Part shown: one piece after another, positions 1 through 6,112 of the stretch
How the letters are laid out: each line of letters begins with the position of its first letter
Numbering within the stretch: the first letter of the stretch is position 1
From: JAFGPJ01 sp964439135
Lineage (GTDB): Bacteria; Planctomycetota; Phycisphaerae; Sedimentisphaerales; Anaerobacaceae
Direction: 5' to 3'
Assembly: GCA_964439135.1 (NCBI GenBank)
Contig: CAYTNN010000158.1
Location: 1 to 10,811, forward strand
Length of the DNA: 10,811 bases
Position numbers and translations under genes: made by a program
Notes under the pieces: generated by a model
Told to the model about the DNA's origin: nothing
What the model saw: the letters and a program-made list of their open reading frames with translations, nothing else
Databases searched by the model: none

Positions 1-1167
1 GCCGGCGCGGGCGGCAATATCGTAGCGCTCTGCGACGTCGACCTGCGGCGTGCCTCCACTATCCAGAAGTTTCCCGAGGCCAAAGTATACCGCGATTTTC
101 GCAAGATGTTCGACGAGATGGAGGACAAGATCGACGCCGTCATCGTCGGCACGCCCGACCATACGCACGCCGTGGCAGCCATGGCTGCCATCAAAAGGGG
201 CAAGCACGTTTACTGCGAGAAGCCTCTGGCACACTCAGTCAGCGAGGTCCGCGCGCTCATGAAGGCCGCCCAGGATTACAAGGTGGTAACCCAACTGGGC
301 AACCAGGGCCATTCCTTCAACACAATCCGAACATTCTGCGAGTGGATTTGGGACGGCGCTATCGGCAACGTCCACACGATTAACTGTGGCTGCGCAGCCG
401 TTAACTCCGGCATCGACCGGTTGCCACTTATGGCCCAGAAGGAAGATATTCCATCCGATCTGGACTGGGACCTGTGGCTTGGCCCGGCTAAGATGCGGCC
501 GTACCATTCGTTTTATCTGCCGGGGCGGTGGCGAGGCTGGGTGCCGTTCGGCAACGGTACAATCGGCGACTGGATATGCCACGTCGTTGATCCGGTTTTC
601 TGGGCCCTTGACCTCGGCGCGCCAAAGACCATCCATGCCCAGGTTAAGGACTACGATCCCAAGACTCAGGGCGACGCTTTCCCGATGGGCGATATAATCA
701 CCTTCGAGTTCCCGGCCAAGGCCGGACGCGGGCCCATCACCATGGCCTGGCACAGCGGCACCGAGAAGATTCCGCGGGCGAAAGAGTTGGAGCCGGGTCG
801 AAAGCCCGTTGAGACGGGGGCCTACGTCTATGGCGACAAGGGTGTCATAATGTACGGCTCACACGGCGCCGGCGGTGTACGAATCATCCCCGAAACAGCG
901 ATGAAAGCCTATACGCAGCCGGAAAAGAAGATCCCCAGGGTTAAGGAACATCACGATGACTGGCTCCGGGCCATCCGTGAAGGCCGCAAGGCCGGGTCCG
1001 ACTTCTCCTACGGCGGGCCGCTGACGGAACTCGCCATGCTGGGCGTCATTGCCCTAAAGATGCCGGGCACGAAACTTCAGTGGGATAGCGGGAATACGAG
1101 ATTTACCAACAGCGACGAAGCAAACCGGCATATCAATCCACCGTATCGACAAGGCTGGACATTATAG
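1..1167 (+). CDS. Gfo/Idh/MocA family oxidoreductase, 5'-truncated
   Basis: The reading frame is open from the first base of the window, so the true start lies upstream; the internal ATG at 106 is not the start. The visible 388 codons begin late in the Rossmann fold (a strand reading NIVALCDVD), so the glycine-rich dinucleotide-binding loop and any signal peptide are missing. The family hallmark EKP is present at bases 217-225 (context HVYCEKPLAHS), where the lysine is the usual catalytic residue. A second conserved block, GDWICHVVDPVFWALDLG from base 565, carries the His and Asp expected in the C-terminal alpha/beta domain. The family carries out NAD(P)-dependent oxidation or reduction of sugars, inositols and related compounds; the substrate cannot be told from sequence. 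The next gene starts 25 bp downstream on the same strand, which suggests an operon of two related enzymes. Family assignment is secure; the specific reaction is unknown. Confidence 0.93.
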   Translation, partial: AGAGGNIVALCDVDLRRASTIQKFPEAKVYRDFRKMFDEMEDKIDAVIVGTPDHTHAVAAMAAIKRGKHVYCEKPLAHSVSEVRALMKAAQDYKVVTQLGNQGHSFNTIRTFCEWIWDGAIGNVHTINCGCAAVNSGIDRLPLMAQKEDIPSDLDWDLWLGPAKMRPYHSFYLPGRWRGWVPFGNGTIGDWICHVVDPVFWALDLGAPKTIHAQVKDYDPKTQGDAFPMGDIITFEFPAKAGRGPITMAWHSGTEKIPRAKELEPGRKPVETGAYVYGDKGVIMYGSHGAGGVRIIPETAMKAYTQPEKKIPRVKEHHDDWLRAIREGRKAGSDFSYGGPLTELAMLGVIALKMPGTKLQWDSGNTRFTNSDEANRHINPPYRQGWTL

Positions 1168-1192
1168 CAGGATTTAGGCAGAAAGGGCAATT

Positions 1193-2578
1193 ATGAAACG
1201 GCAAATCAAGCGTCACATATTGAGTTCATTGCAGACTGGAACGAGCATATTTTCTCGCCGGCAATTTATGTCACAGAGTGGAAAGGTTCTCGCCGGTTCG
1301 GTTCTTGCTGGCGTCGCCTTAAACAGGATTCACGCTGGTGAAGATAATACAATCCGGCTGGCATTGGTCGGGTGCGGCGGGCGAGGCAGCGGCGCGGCCG
1401 GCAACGCCCTTTCTTCGACGGCCGGGCCAACGAAGCTTGTCGCTATGGCCGACGTCTTCGAGGACAAGCAGACAAGGTCGCACAAGGCCCTGCGCGAACA
1501 GTTCGGCGATAAAGTCGATGTGCCGCCGGACCGCCGATTCATCGGATTCGACGCTTATCGCAAGGCCGTCGACTGCCTGCGCCCGGGTGACGTCATGATC
1601 CAGGCCACCCACTCGGCCTTCCGGCCGATGCACGTCGAGTACGCCGTCGAGAAGGGTGTGAATGTCTTCATGGAGAAATCGTTCGCGCCGGATCCGGGCG
1701 GCACCCGGCGAATCCTCCGGATCGCTGAGGCGGCAAAGAAAAAGAATCTCAAAATCGGGTGCGGATTAATGTGCCGGCATTCTTCGGCCCGGCAGGCTTT
1801 GATACAAAAGATACGTGACGGCGCGATGGGCAGTATCCAACTAATCCGCGCCTATCGCATGGACCCTGGCGCGAGGATGGGGCCTTTTCCCGGTGGCCAG
1901 AGCGAGCTGCTGTGGCAGATCAGGCGTCCGTACTTCTTCCTCTGGACCTCTTCGGCGTGGTTTATCGAGATGATGATTCACCAGGTGGACGAGTGCTGCT
2001 GGATCAAGGACGCATGGCCGGTCTCAGCCCAGGGCCTGGGCGGGCGCGAGCCGAACAGCAACGACTGCAGCCAGAACCTGCATAACTACGCTATCGAGTA
2101 CACCTTCGCCGACGGCACAAAAGCGATGGTCAACAGCCGATCCATGCAGAACTGTCACAATGAGTTCGCAACGTTCGTCCACGGCACAAAATGCGCTGCG
2201 CAGTTCTCGGGCAATGTCCACACCCCGACCGTGCATACCTACAAGGACCAGCGGACGGACAAGGGCAACATTGCCTGGCGACCGGAAAAGGAAAAGGTCA
2301 GCCCCTACCAGGTCGAGTGGGATATGCTGCTAAGCGCAATCCGCCACGACCGGCCGCACAACGAAGCCCGGCGGGCGGCCTTTGCAAACCTTGCCTCAAT
2401 AATGGGACGAGCCGCCATCCATTCCGGCAAGATAATCACGTGGGACGAAATGCTGGCTTCCGATTTCAAGTTCTGCTCGAACGTGGCGGATTTCACGTAT
2501 GAAAGTCCCTCGCCGCTGAAGGCCGACGCCCAGGGCCGCTATCCTGTACCGGTTCCCGGCAAGTGGACGGAAATCTAA
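1193..2578 (+). CDS. Tat-signal Gfo/Idh/MocA family oxidoreductase with EKS variant
   Basis: A complete 461-residue protein. A twin-arginine motif SRRQFM (residues 21-26) is followed by a hydrophobic stretch, so export by the Tat route is likely, as is common for planctomycete members of this family. The Rossmann loop GCGGRG is at residues 60-65. The position of the family EKP motif reads EKS (residues 161-163): the catalytic lysine is kept but the proline is lost. The C-terminal domain has the HQVD block at 263-266, where the family places its catalytic His/Asp. The C-terminal part (an EWDMLLSAIRHDRPHNEARR block, then a GRAAIHSGKIITWDEML block) closely follows known planctomycete paralogs. 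The start is supported by a moderate Shine-Dalgarno GAAAGGG (1181-1187), although the 20-residue stretch before the RR motif is long and a later start is possible. It lies 25 bp after a paralogous oxidoreductase. The substrate is unknown. Confidence 0.93.
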   Translation: MKRQIKRHILSSLQTGTSIFSRRQFMSQSGKVLAGSVLAGVALNRIHAGEDNTIRLALVGCGGRGSGAAGNALSSTAGPTKLVAMADVFEDKQTRSHKALREQFGDKVDVPPDRRFIGFDAYRKAVDCLRPGDVMIQATHSAFRPMHVEYAVEKGVNVFMEKSFAPDPGGTRRILRIAEAAKKKNLKIGCGLMCRHSSARQALIQKIRDGAMGSIQLIRAYRMDPGARMGPFPGGQSELLWQIRRPYFFLWTSSAWFIEMMIHQVDECCWIKDAWPVSAQGLGGREPNSNDCSQNLHNYAIEYTFADGTKAMVNSRSMQNCHNEFATFVHGTKCAAQFSGNVHTPTVHTYKDQRTDKGNIAWRPEKEKVSPYQVEWDMLLSAIRHDRPHNEARRAAFANLASIMGRAAIHSGKIITWDEMLASDFKFCSNVADFTYESPSPLKADAQGRYPVPVPGKWTEI

Positions 2579-2674
2579 AGGCATCGACACAACTCCATGA
2601 TGCTATTTTATATACCTTCGATCGCTTCTATCTAAGGAAGCATGAGGAGCTATTCATAGGTCTGCATATATAAA

Positions 2675-2713
2675 AGCCCCTGCCCGAAGGAGGACTGTAG
2701 AAGAACAGGGGCT
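2675..2713 (-). terminator. GC-rich hairpin, possibly a minus-strand intrinsic terminator
   Basis: AGCCCCTG (2675-2682) and CAGGGGCT (2706-2713) form a perfect 8-bp stem around a 23-nt loop. Read on the minus strand the stem is followed by TTTTATATA, which fits an intrinsic terminator; on the plus strand it is followed by an A-rich run, which does not. No minus-strand gene is visible to its right, so it may instead be a dispersed repeat or structured RNA element. The structure is seen directly; the function is uncertain. Confidence 0.35.
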
Positions 2714-2872
2714 CGGAATAAAATCAAAAAAAACTCATTACTTAAATATTCAACCTAACCCCCGGGATTTTGTCAATTGTGGTGACTACGTATTTTTTAG
2801 ACCGAAATAAAAGTGAAGGGAGGATTATAGCTTTAGAGTTGCTCTTTTGAAGCAAATCTGGTATTAAAAAAA

Positions 2873-2900
2873 CATGAAATTTGAGAAATATCATGAAATT
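2873..2900 (+). repeat. CATGAAATT direct repeat upstream of the isomerase-like gene
   Basis: Two exact copies of CATGAAATT start at 2873 and 2892, 19 bp apart, about 45-70 bp before the start codon at 2945. A weak promoter-like pair (TTGAGA at 2881-2886 and TTAAAT at 2905-2910, 18-bp spacing) overlaps them. The spacing of nearly two helical turns and the location would suit an operator, but two 9-mers in AT-rich DNA can also arise by chance. Confidence 0.25.
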
Positions 2901-2933
2901 GGTGTTAAATTGAAAATCCCCATTATTGAAATC

Positions 2934-2940
2934 AGGAGGT
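2934..2940 (+). promoter_or_regulatory. Strong Shine-Dalgarno site of the 2945 gene
   Basis: AGGAGGT lies 5 bases (counted from AGGAGG) before ATG 2945. It decides the start at 2945 over the in-frame ATG at 2960, which would fall only five codons later directly before the NRREF motif. Confidence 0.8.
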
Positions 2941-2944
2941 TATC

Positions 2945-4486
2945 ATGTCTTGCAGCGATATGAACAGGAGAGAATTTGTCGGACTGACAACAGCAAGTAT
3001 CGCCGGCGGAGTTCTCGGTTTAGGTGCTTCGGCACATGCCAACAGCAACACACAAGAATGGAGCCCGGACAAGCCTCTCATTGCAACCGGAAAAAAACTG
3101 AACGTCCAGCCGGTCCTTATGTACAGAATTCCGCAGCGCAGGCATGCAACTTCCTGGAAGTCGTGGGGAGGCGTACAAACCGAGCAGGCCGTTGCGGAAG
3201 AGGCAACAAGAATATCACAGGAACTTACTTCGCTTTCCGCCGACGCTGACTTCCCGTTCGAAATACTTCCCGTCGCCAAAGTCAGAACCGTTGAAGAAGC
3301 GTTACAAGTGCACAGGAATAATTACGATGTCATCGTAGTCTATCCCGCGACTGGCTCGGGAGATTTGCTCAGGGCGTGCTTTGCAAAAGAAAAAGACAGG
3401 GACACGATTATCTTTGCCCGGCATCGTTCCGGCCCGGTCTATTATTGGTACGAAGCACTGAGCGTCAGGTATCTGGGCACACAAGATGGCCCACAGCAGA
3501 ACAACGCTGCAAACCATGGGGAGTTGCACGTTGATGATGTTGTCATAGACGATATGCAGGAACTGCTCTGGCGGCTGCGGGCTTTGTACGGGATTAAAAA
3601 TTTCATAGGAGCACGGATTGTTGCGCTCGGCGGCCCATGGGGTAAGTACTCGCCGGAGGCGCCCGACGTCGCCCGGGAAAAGTACAAAATCGAAATCATC
3701 GAAGTCGGTTACGATGTCGCGGCACCGCGCATCAAAAGTATCTCAAAAGACCGCAACCTCATCTCAAAGGCCGAGCAATGGGCGGATAAGTATCTTTCCC
3801 TTCCGAATACAACGCTTATGACGGAGAAAAAGTTTATAGTAAATACGTTTTTGCTATACTATGCGTTCAAGAAACTGATGATCGAGCACAACGCTTCGGC
3901 ATTTACAATCAAATCCTGTATGAGCGAGATACTGCCGATCGCCGAGACGACACCGTGTCTTACCCTGAGCCTGCTCAACGACGAAGGGCTGCTTGCCTTC
4001 TGCGAATCGGATTTTGTCGTGATTCCCTCGGGGATTTTGCTGCACTACATATCCGGCAAGCCTGTTTTTCTGCACAACTCAACGTTTCCACACGATGCGG
4101 TAGTAACCTGCGCGCATTGCAGCGCCCCCCGGCGGATGGACGGGACGCGTTACGAGCCGGCAAGAATTATGTCACACTACGAATCCGAATACGGCGCAGC
4201 GCCGAAAGTGGAAATACCAAAGGGCCAGCAAGTGACATTCATCGACCCCGAATACAGCACGGGCCGCTGGCTCGGATTTAAGGGAATTGTCAAAAGTAAT
4301 CCACATTATGAAATATGCCGTTCGCAGCAGGATGTCGAAATCCAGGGAGACTGGAGGAAGCTGATCAAGGAGGTGCGGGATTCTCACTGGATGATGGTTT
4401 ACGGTGATTACTTCAAAGAGCTCGGTTACGCATCGCGAAAAATCGGTATCAATTGGGTGGATATTTCCAAAACACAGCAGACGTAA
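2945..4486 (+). CDS. Tat-exported L-fucose isomerase-like protein
   Basis: A 513-residue protein. The N-terminus has a twin-arginine signal (NRREFV, residues 7-12), a hydrophobic stretch and an Ala-x-Ala-like cleavage region near residue 27, so it is probably exported folded. The body resembles the L-fucose/arabinose isomerase-like superfamily. The best matching blocks are LTLSLLNDEGLLAFCESDF (about 340-358; the E354/D356 pair lies where the family binds its metal), FLHNSTFPHDAVVTCAHC (ending at C392, with His391 a candidate active-site residue) and an N-terminal Rossmann-like half (DVIVVYPATGSGDLL). The family interconverts aldoses and ketoses; members with a Tat signal are poorly characterised, and activity outside the cytoplasm is not established. 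An excellent Shine-Dalgarno (2934-2940) fixes the start. It stands alone, 366 bp after the oxidoreductases and about 160 bp before the ferritin-like gene. Family call is moderately sure; a true isomerase reaction is only inferred. Confidence 0.75.
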   Translation: MSCSDMNRREFVGLTTASIAGGVLGLGASAHANSNTQEWSPDKPLIATGKKLNVQPVLMYRIPQRRHATSWKSWGGVQTEQAVAEEATRISQELTSLSADADFPFEILPVAKVRTVEEALQVHRNNYDVIVVYPATGSGDLLRACFAKEKDRDTIIFARHRSGPVYYWYEALSVRYLGTQDGPQQNNAANHGELHVDDVVIDDMQELLWRLRALYGIKNFIGARIVALGGPWGKYSPEAPDVAREKYKIEIIEVGYDVAAPRIKSISKDRNLISKAEQWADKYLSLPNTTLMTEKKFIVNTFLLYYAFKKLMIEHNASAFTIKSCMSEILPIAETTPCLTLSLLNDEGLLAFCESDFVVIPSGILLHYISGKPVFLHNSTFPHDAVVTCAHCSAPRRMDGTRYEPARIMSHYESEYGAAPKVEIPKGQQVTFIDPEYSTGRWLGFKGIVKSNPHYEICRSQQDVEIQGDWRKLIKEVRDSHWMMVYGDYFKELGYASRKIGINWVDISKTQQT

Positions 4487-4649
4487 AATGCTTCTGAGTA
4501 CGACCATATTCCGGCCCTCCATATAAAAAACTTTAGAATCTTAATTATTGCTATTTGAACGCAAGGTACATAGAATTGCGGAAATGGAAAAGGCCGGAGT
4601 CGTTTGTGTCGAGCGGCCGTCGAGAAGTGAACTATTAAAGAGCCGGGAT

Positions 4650-5093
4650 ATGACTAAATTCGAGTCCATCGACGATGCCCTGGATTTTGCAATAAGCCGG
4701 GAGATCGAAGCTCAGGCATTTTATTTGAAATTGGAGGATATGGTGGAGACGCCGGAGATGGCCAAAGTGTTTTCAGATCTGGCCTCGGAAGAGTTAGAGC
4801 ACAAGGCAAAGCTTCAAGCCATCAAGGCCGGCCAAATCGGGATAGACAAGGAAAATGTCGGCAACCTCGGCATAACCGATCATGTAAAAACCGTTGAACC
4901 GCACGCCACAATGAGCTACGTTGACATGCTTATCGTGGAGATGAAAAAGGAAGAAACCTCACGGAAGCTTTACAGCGATTTGGCAGAAGTGACTCAAAAG
5001 CAGGATCTGAAGGAAATTTTCCTGAAGCTGGCTCAGGAAGAAGCAGAACACAAACTGCGATTTGAAATCGAGTATGATTTGATGACCTTCTGA
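4650..5093 (+). CDS. Rubrerythrin-type ferritin-like diiron protein
   Basis: A 147-residue protein made of one four-helix ferritin-like domain, with the full set of diiron ligand patterns in two symmetric halves. Helix 1 has E18 in EIEAQAFY (Glu, Ala +3, Tyr +7 as in rubrerythrin) and helix 2 has EELEH (E48, H51). Helix 3 has EETSRKLY with the same Glu/Tyr spacing and helix 4 has EEAEH. No CxxC pair is present, so the rubredoxin-like domain of classical rubrerythrin is absent. The family handles peroxide, iron or related redox stress in the cytoplasm; the exact role here is unknown. The frame stays open upstream to a TTG at 4548 and contains an ATG at 4584, but homology begins at the ATG at 4650, so I chose that start even though its Shine-Dalgarno is weak. 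No signal peptide is seen. Its place among sugar genes may be incidental. Confidence 0.85.
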   Translation: MTKFESIDDALDFAISREIEAQAFYLKLEDMVETPEMAKVFSDLASEELEHKAKLQAIKAGQIGIDKENVGNLGITDHVKTVEPHATMSYVDMLIVEMKKEETSRKLYSDLAEVTQKQDLKEIFLKLAQEEAEHKLRFEIEYDLMTF

Positions 5094-5355
5094 AGGAACG
5101 TCACGTGGTTGCCTGAGAAGACTCCAGCACGAGACATATCGCAGCTTAATATACCAAATTTTCTTAATGGCGTTTTACTACACATCCAATATCTCAGGCC
5201 ATTATGCCGATACTTTTCCTGGGTCTATCACGTTTTTCAATCAAGCAATATGGTCCAAAAAGATTGATGGAGCATGGGAATACGATTATACTGCTTAGAA
5301 TCGCTATGTACCAGATGTGGGCACGGTTAATACTACCGGTACGGATTCCGGACAC
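5094..5355. other. Intergenic region between the ferritin-like and URO-D-like genes
   Basis: About 260 bp without a well-supported gene. A 43-codon frame (5167-5298) is open in the same frame as the URO-D-like gene but has no Shine-Dalgarno and no recognisable family. No terminator, tRNA or strong promoter is visible. Confidence 0.5.
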
Positions 5356-5609
5356 ATGCGTAAAGAAAACACGCTTAAGAAACTCGAGCGGATGAGAAAA
5401 ACGCTATCTCATCAGGAACCGGACAGGGTGCCGATTAGCGACTTTTTCTGGGGCAGCTTCATCGAACGATGGCGAAAAGATCTCGAACTGGACGACGATG
5501 CCAATCCTTATTTCTACTACGATCTGGACTGGATCGTTACCATTCCGAACATGGATCCAATTATCCGCTCATTCGAGACTCTGGAAGAAAGCAGCGAAGA
5601 AGTGGTCGT
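5356..5609 (+). CDS. URO-D-like protein, N-terminal part, cut by assembly gap
   Basis: The first 84 codons of a uroporphyrinogen decarboxylase-superfamily protein. The hallmark HQEPDRVPISDFFWGSF appears near residue 20 and is followed by WRKDLELDDDANPYFYYDLD and a block ending SFETLEESSEEVVV, which is typical of a planctomycete URO-D-like group. It differs from true HemE, which has an RQAGR-type N-terminal motif, so haem synthesis is not implied; relatives include corrinoid or methyl-transfer proteins and many uncharacterised enzymes near sugar genes. The start at ATG 5356 is chosen because family members begin shortly before the HQEPDRVP motif; an ATG at 5317 would add 13 residues of low-complexity sequence (GTVNTTGTD). 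Neither has a clear Shine-Dalgarno. The coding sequence runs directly into the N run at 5610, so the middle of the protein is missing. Confidence 0.8.
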
Positions 5610-5709
5610 NNNNNNNNNNNNNNNNNNNNNNNNNNNNNNNNNNNNNNNNNNNNNNNNNNNNNNNNNNNNNNNNNNNNNNNNNNNNNNNNNNNNNNNNNNN
5701 NNNNNNNNN
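5610..5709. other. Assembly gap of 100 N
   Basis: Exactly 100 unknown bases, the conventional length for a scaffold gap of unknown size. In URO-D-like proteins the motif after the gap normally lies far more than 33 residues after the motif before it, so I infer that the real missing sequence is several hundred bases. Reading frame across the gap is not meaningful. Confidence 0.95.
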
Positions 5710-5710
5710 G

Positions 5711-5821
5711 AAAGGCTTGATGGTGATATACCACGGCTGCGGTAATATTAACCGGAAATTTTCCTTGACGAGAACAGGTTGGTTTTGTATAAGCAACGTA
5801 ATATTGATATGTTTAAAGTAG
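5711..5821 (+). pseudogene. URO-D-like fragment after the gap, truncated
   Basis: Directly after the gap the frame reads KGLMVIYHGCGNINRKF, a clear match to the central 'HGCGN' strand-loop of URO-D-like proteins, so this is probably the same gene as the one before the gap. In the family this motif is followed by a helix and about 100 more residues (a DAYNPLE-like block and further). Here the similarity ends after NRKF; the frame continues with unrelated residues and stops at 5819-5821. None of the three forward frames downstream continues the family. Either the gene is a 3'-deleted pseudogene, a rearrangement joined it to AT-rich DNA, or the scaffold is misjoined. Confidence 0.6.
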
Positions 5822-5889
5822 TGTAAATTTTGAGTTTTTTTTCATCTCGATTAAGTGAAATTTTTACACTATTGTTGATAATATATCAA
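5820..5889. promoter_or_regulatory. Inverted repeats in AT-rich DNA (possible operator or weak terminator)
   Basis: AGTGTAAA (5820-5827) and TTTACACT (5863-5870) are perfect inverted arms 35 bp apart, enclosing an eight-T run. Immediately after is a second palindrome, TTGATA-ATA-TATCAA (5875-5889). The first could fold as a hairpin at the end of the broken URO-D-like gene; the second has the size and symmetry of a dimeric repressor site. AT-rich DNA makes chance palindromes common, so function is uncertain. Confidence 0.3.
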
Positions 5890-6112
5890 AAAAACACAGG
5901 AAGACGGGTGAAACACAAAATTCATAAAGCGATTGTTTTAATTGCGGCGTGATTTATTTTGCCCTTCAAGGTGGAAAATATTCGAAAAAAGGAGGTCAAT
6001 TCGAACTAAAACAATATTCCGATTAGATAGATATTGGTAATATTGGCAAGAAAACAAATATTATCGATTACTTTATAATCTCAACATTTCAAGTAAGGGA
6101 AGGTGGAATATC
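5822..6112. other. AT-rich upstream region of the 1150-residue protein gene
   Basis: About 290 bp with no coding potential seen. It holds the inverted repeats at 5820-5889, a Shine-Dalgarno-like AAAAAAGGAGGT with no start codon after it (5985-5996), a perfect -10-like TATAAT (6074-6079) without a convincing -35, and the working ribosome binding site AAGGTGG (6100-6106) six bases before ATG 6113. Confidence 0.5.
5985..6112 (+). promoter_or_regulatory. Leader with an orphan Shine-Dalgarno, copy 1
   Basis: GGAGGT at 5991-5996 has no ATG, GTG or TTG at working distance, yet lies 117 bases before the true start at 6113. A near-identical arrangement precedes the gene at 9924 (GGAGGT at 9805-9810, 114 bases before its start), and a second partly matching block (starting AGATAGATATTGG at 6025) is collinear with AGATATATGTTG at 9841. 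The alignment was made by eye. It may be a shared 5' untranslated leader or an upstream control element. Confidence 0.35.

Larger units (their letters stand above)
2579..2944. other. Non-coding intergenic region (366 bp)
   Basis: No convincing coding region on either strand. The composition drops to AT-rich compared with the two oxidoreductase genes to the left. It contains a GC-rich hairpin (2675-2713), a CATGAAATT direct repeat (2873-2881 and 2892-2900) and the strong ribosome binding site of the following gene. The size and content suggest that the gene at 2945 has its own promoter and is not simply read through from the oxidoreductase pair. Confidence 0.7.

Noticed and set aside
235..753. 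172-codon minus-strand frame opposite the first oxidoreductase
   Set aside because: Antisense shadow of a gene with EKP and GDWxCHxxD motifs; no independent support.
2675..2713. Hairpin as an integron attC site or recombination site
   Set aside because: No GTTRRRY/RYYYAAC core sites and no integrase or cassette genes nearby.
4548..4649. TTG-started N-terminal extension of the ferritin-like protein
   Set aside because: No Shine-Dalgarno at the TTG, the extension resembles nothing in the family, and homology begins at ATG 4650.
5167..5298. 43-codon frame (starting MAFYYTSNISGHYAD) in the same frame as the URO-D-like gene
   Set aside because: No Shine-Dalgarno, no recognisable family, and short enough to be chance; kept only as a remark in the intergenic entry.
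5752..5826. Alternative frame after the gap reading EIFLDENRLVLYKQRNIDMFKVV
   Set aside because: It looks protein-like but is only about 25 codons, sits directly after stops in its frame, and does not match the expected URO-D continuation; a chance open frame or frameshift remnant cannot be told apart.
6074..6079. Perfect TATAAT as promoter of the large secreted-protein gene
   Set aside because: No -35 box at 16-19 bp spacing (TTGGCA at 6043 is 25 bp away); in AT-rich DNA the hexamer alone is not enough for a separate entry.
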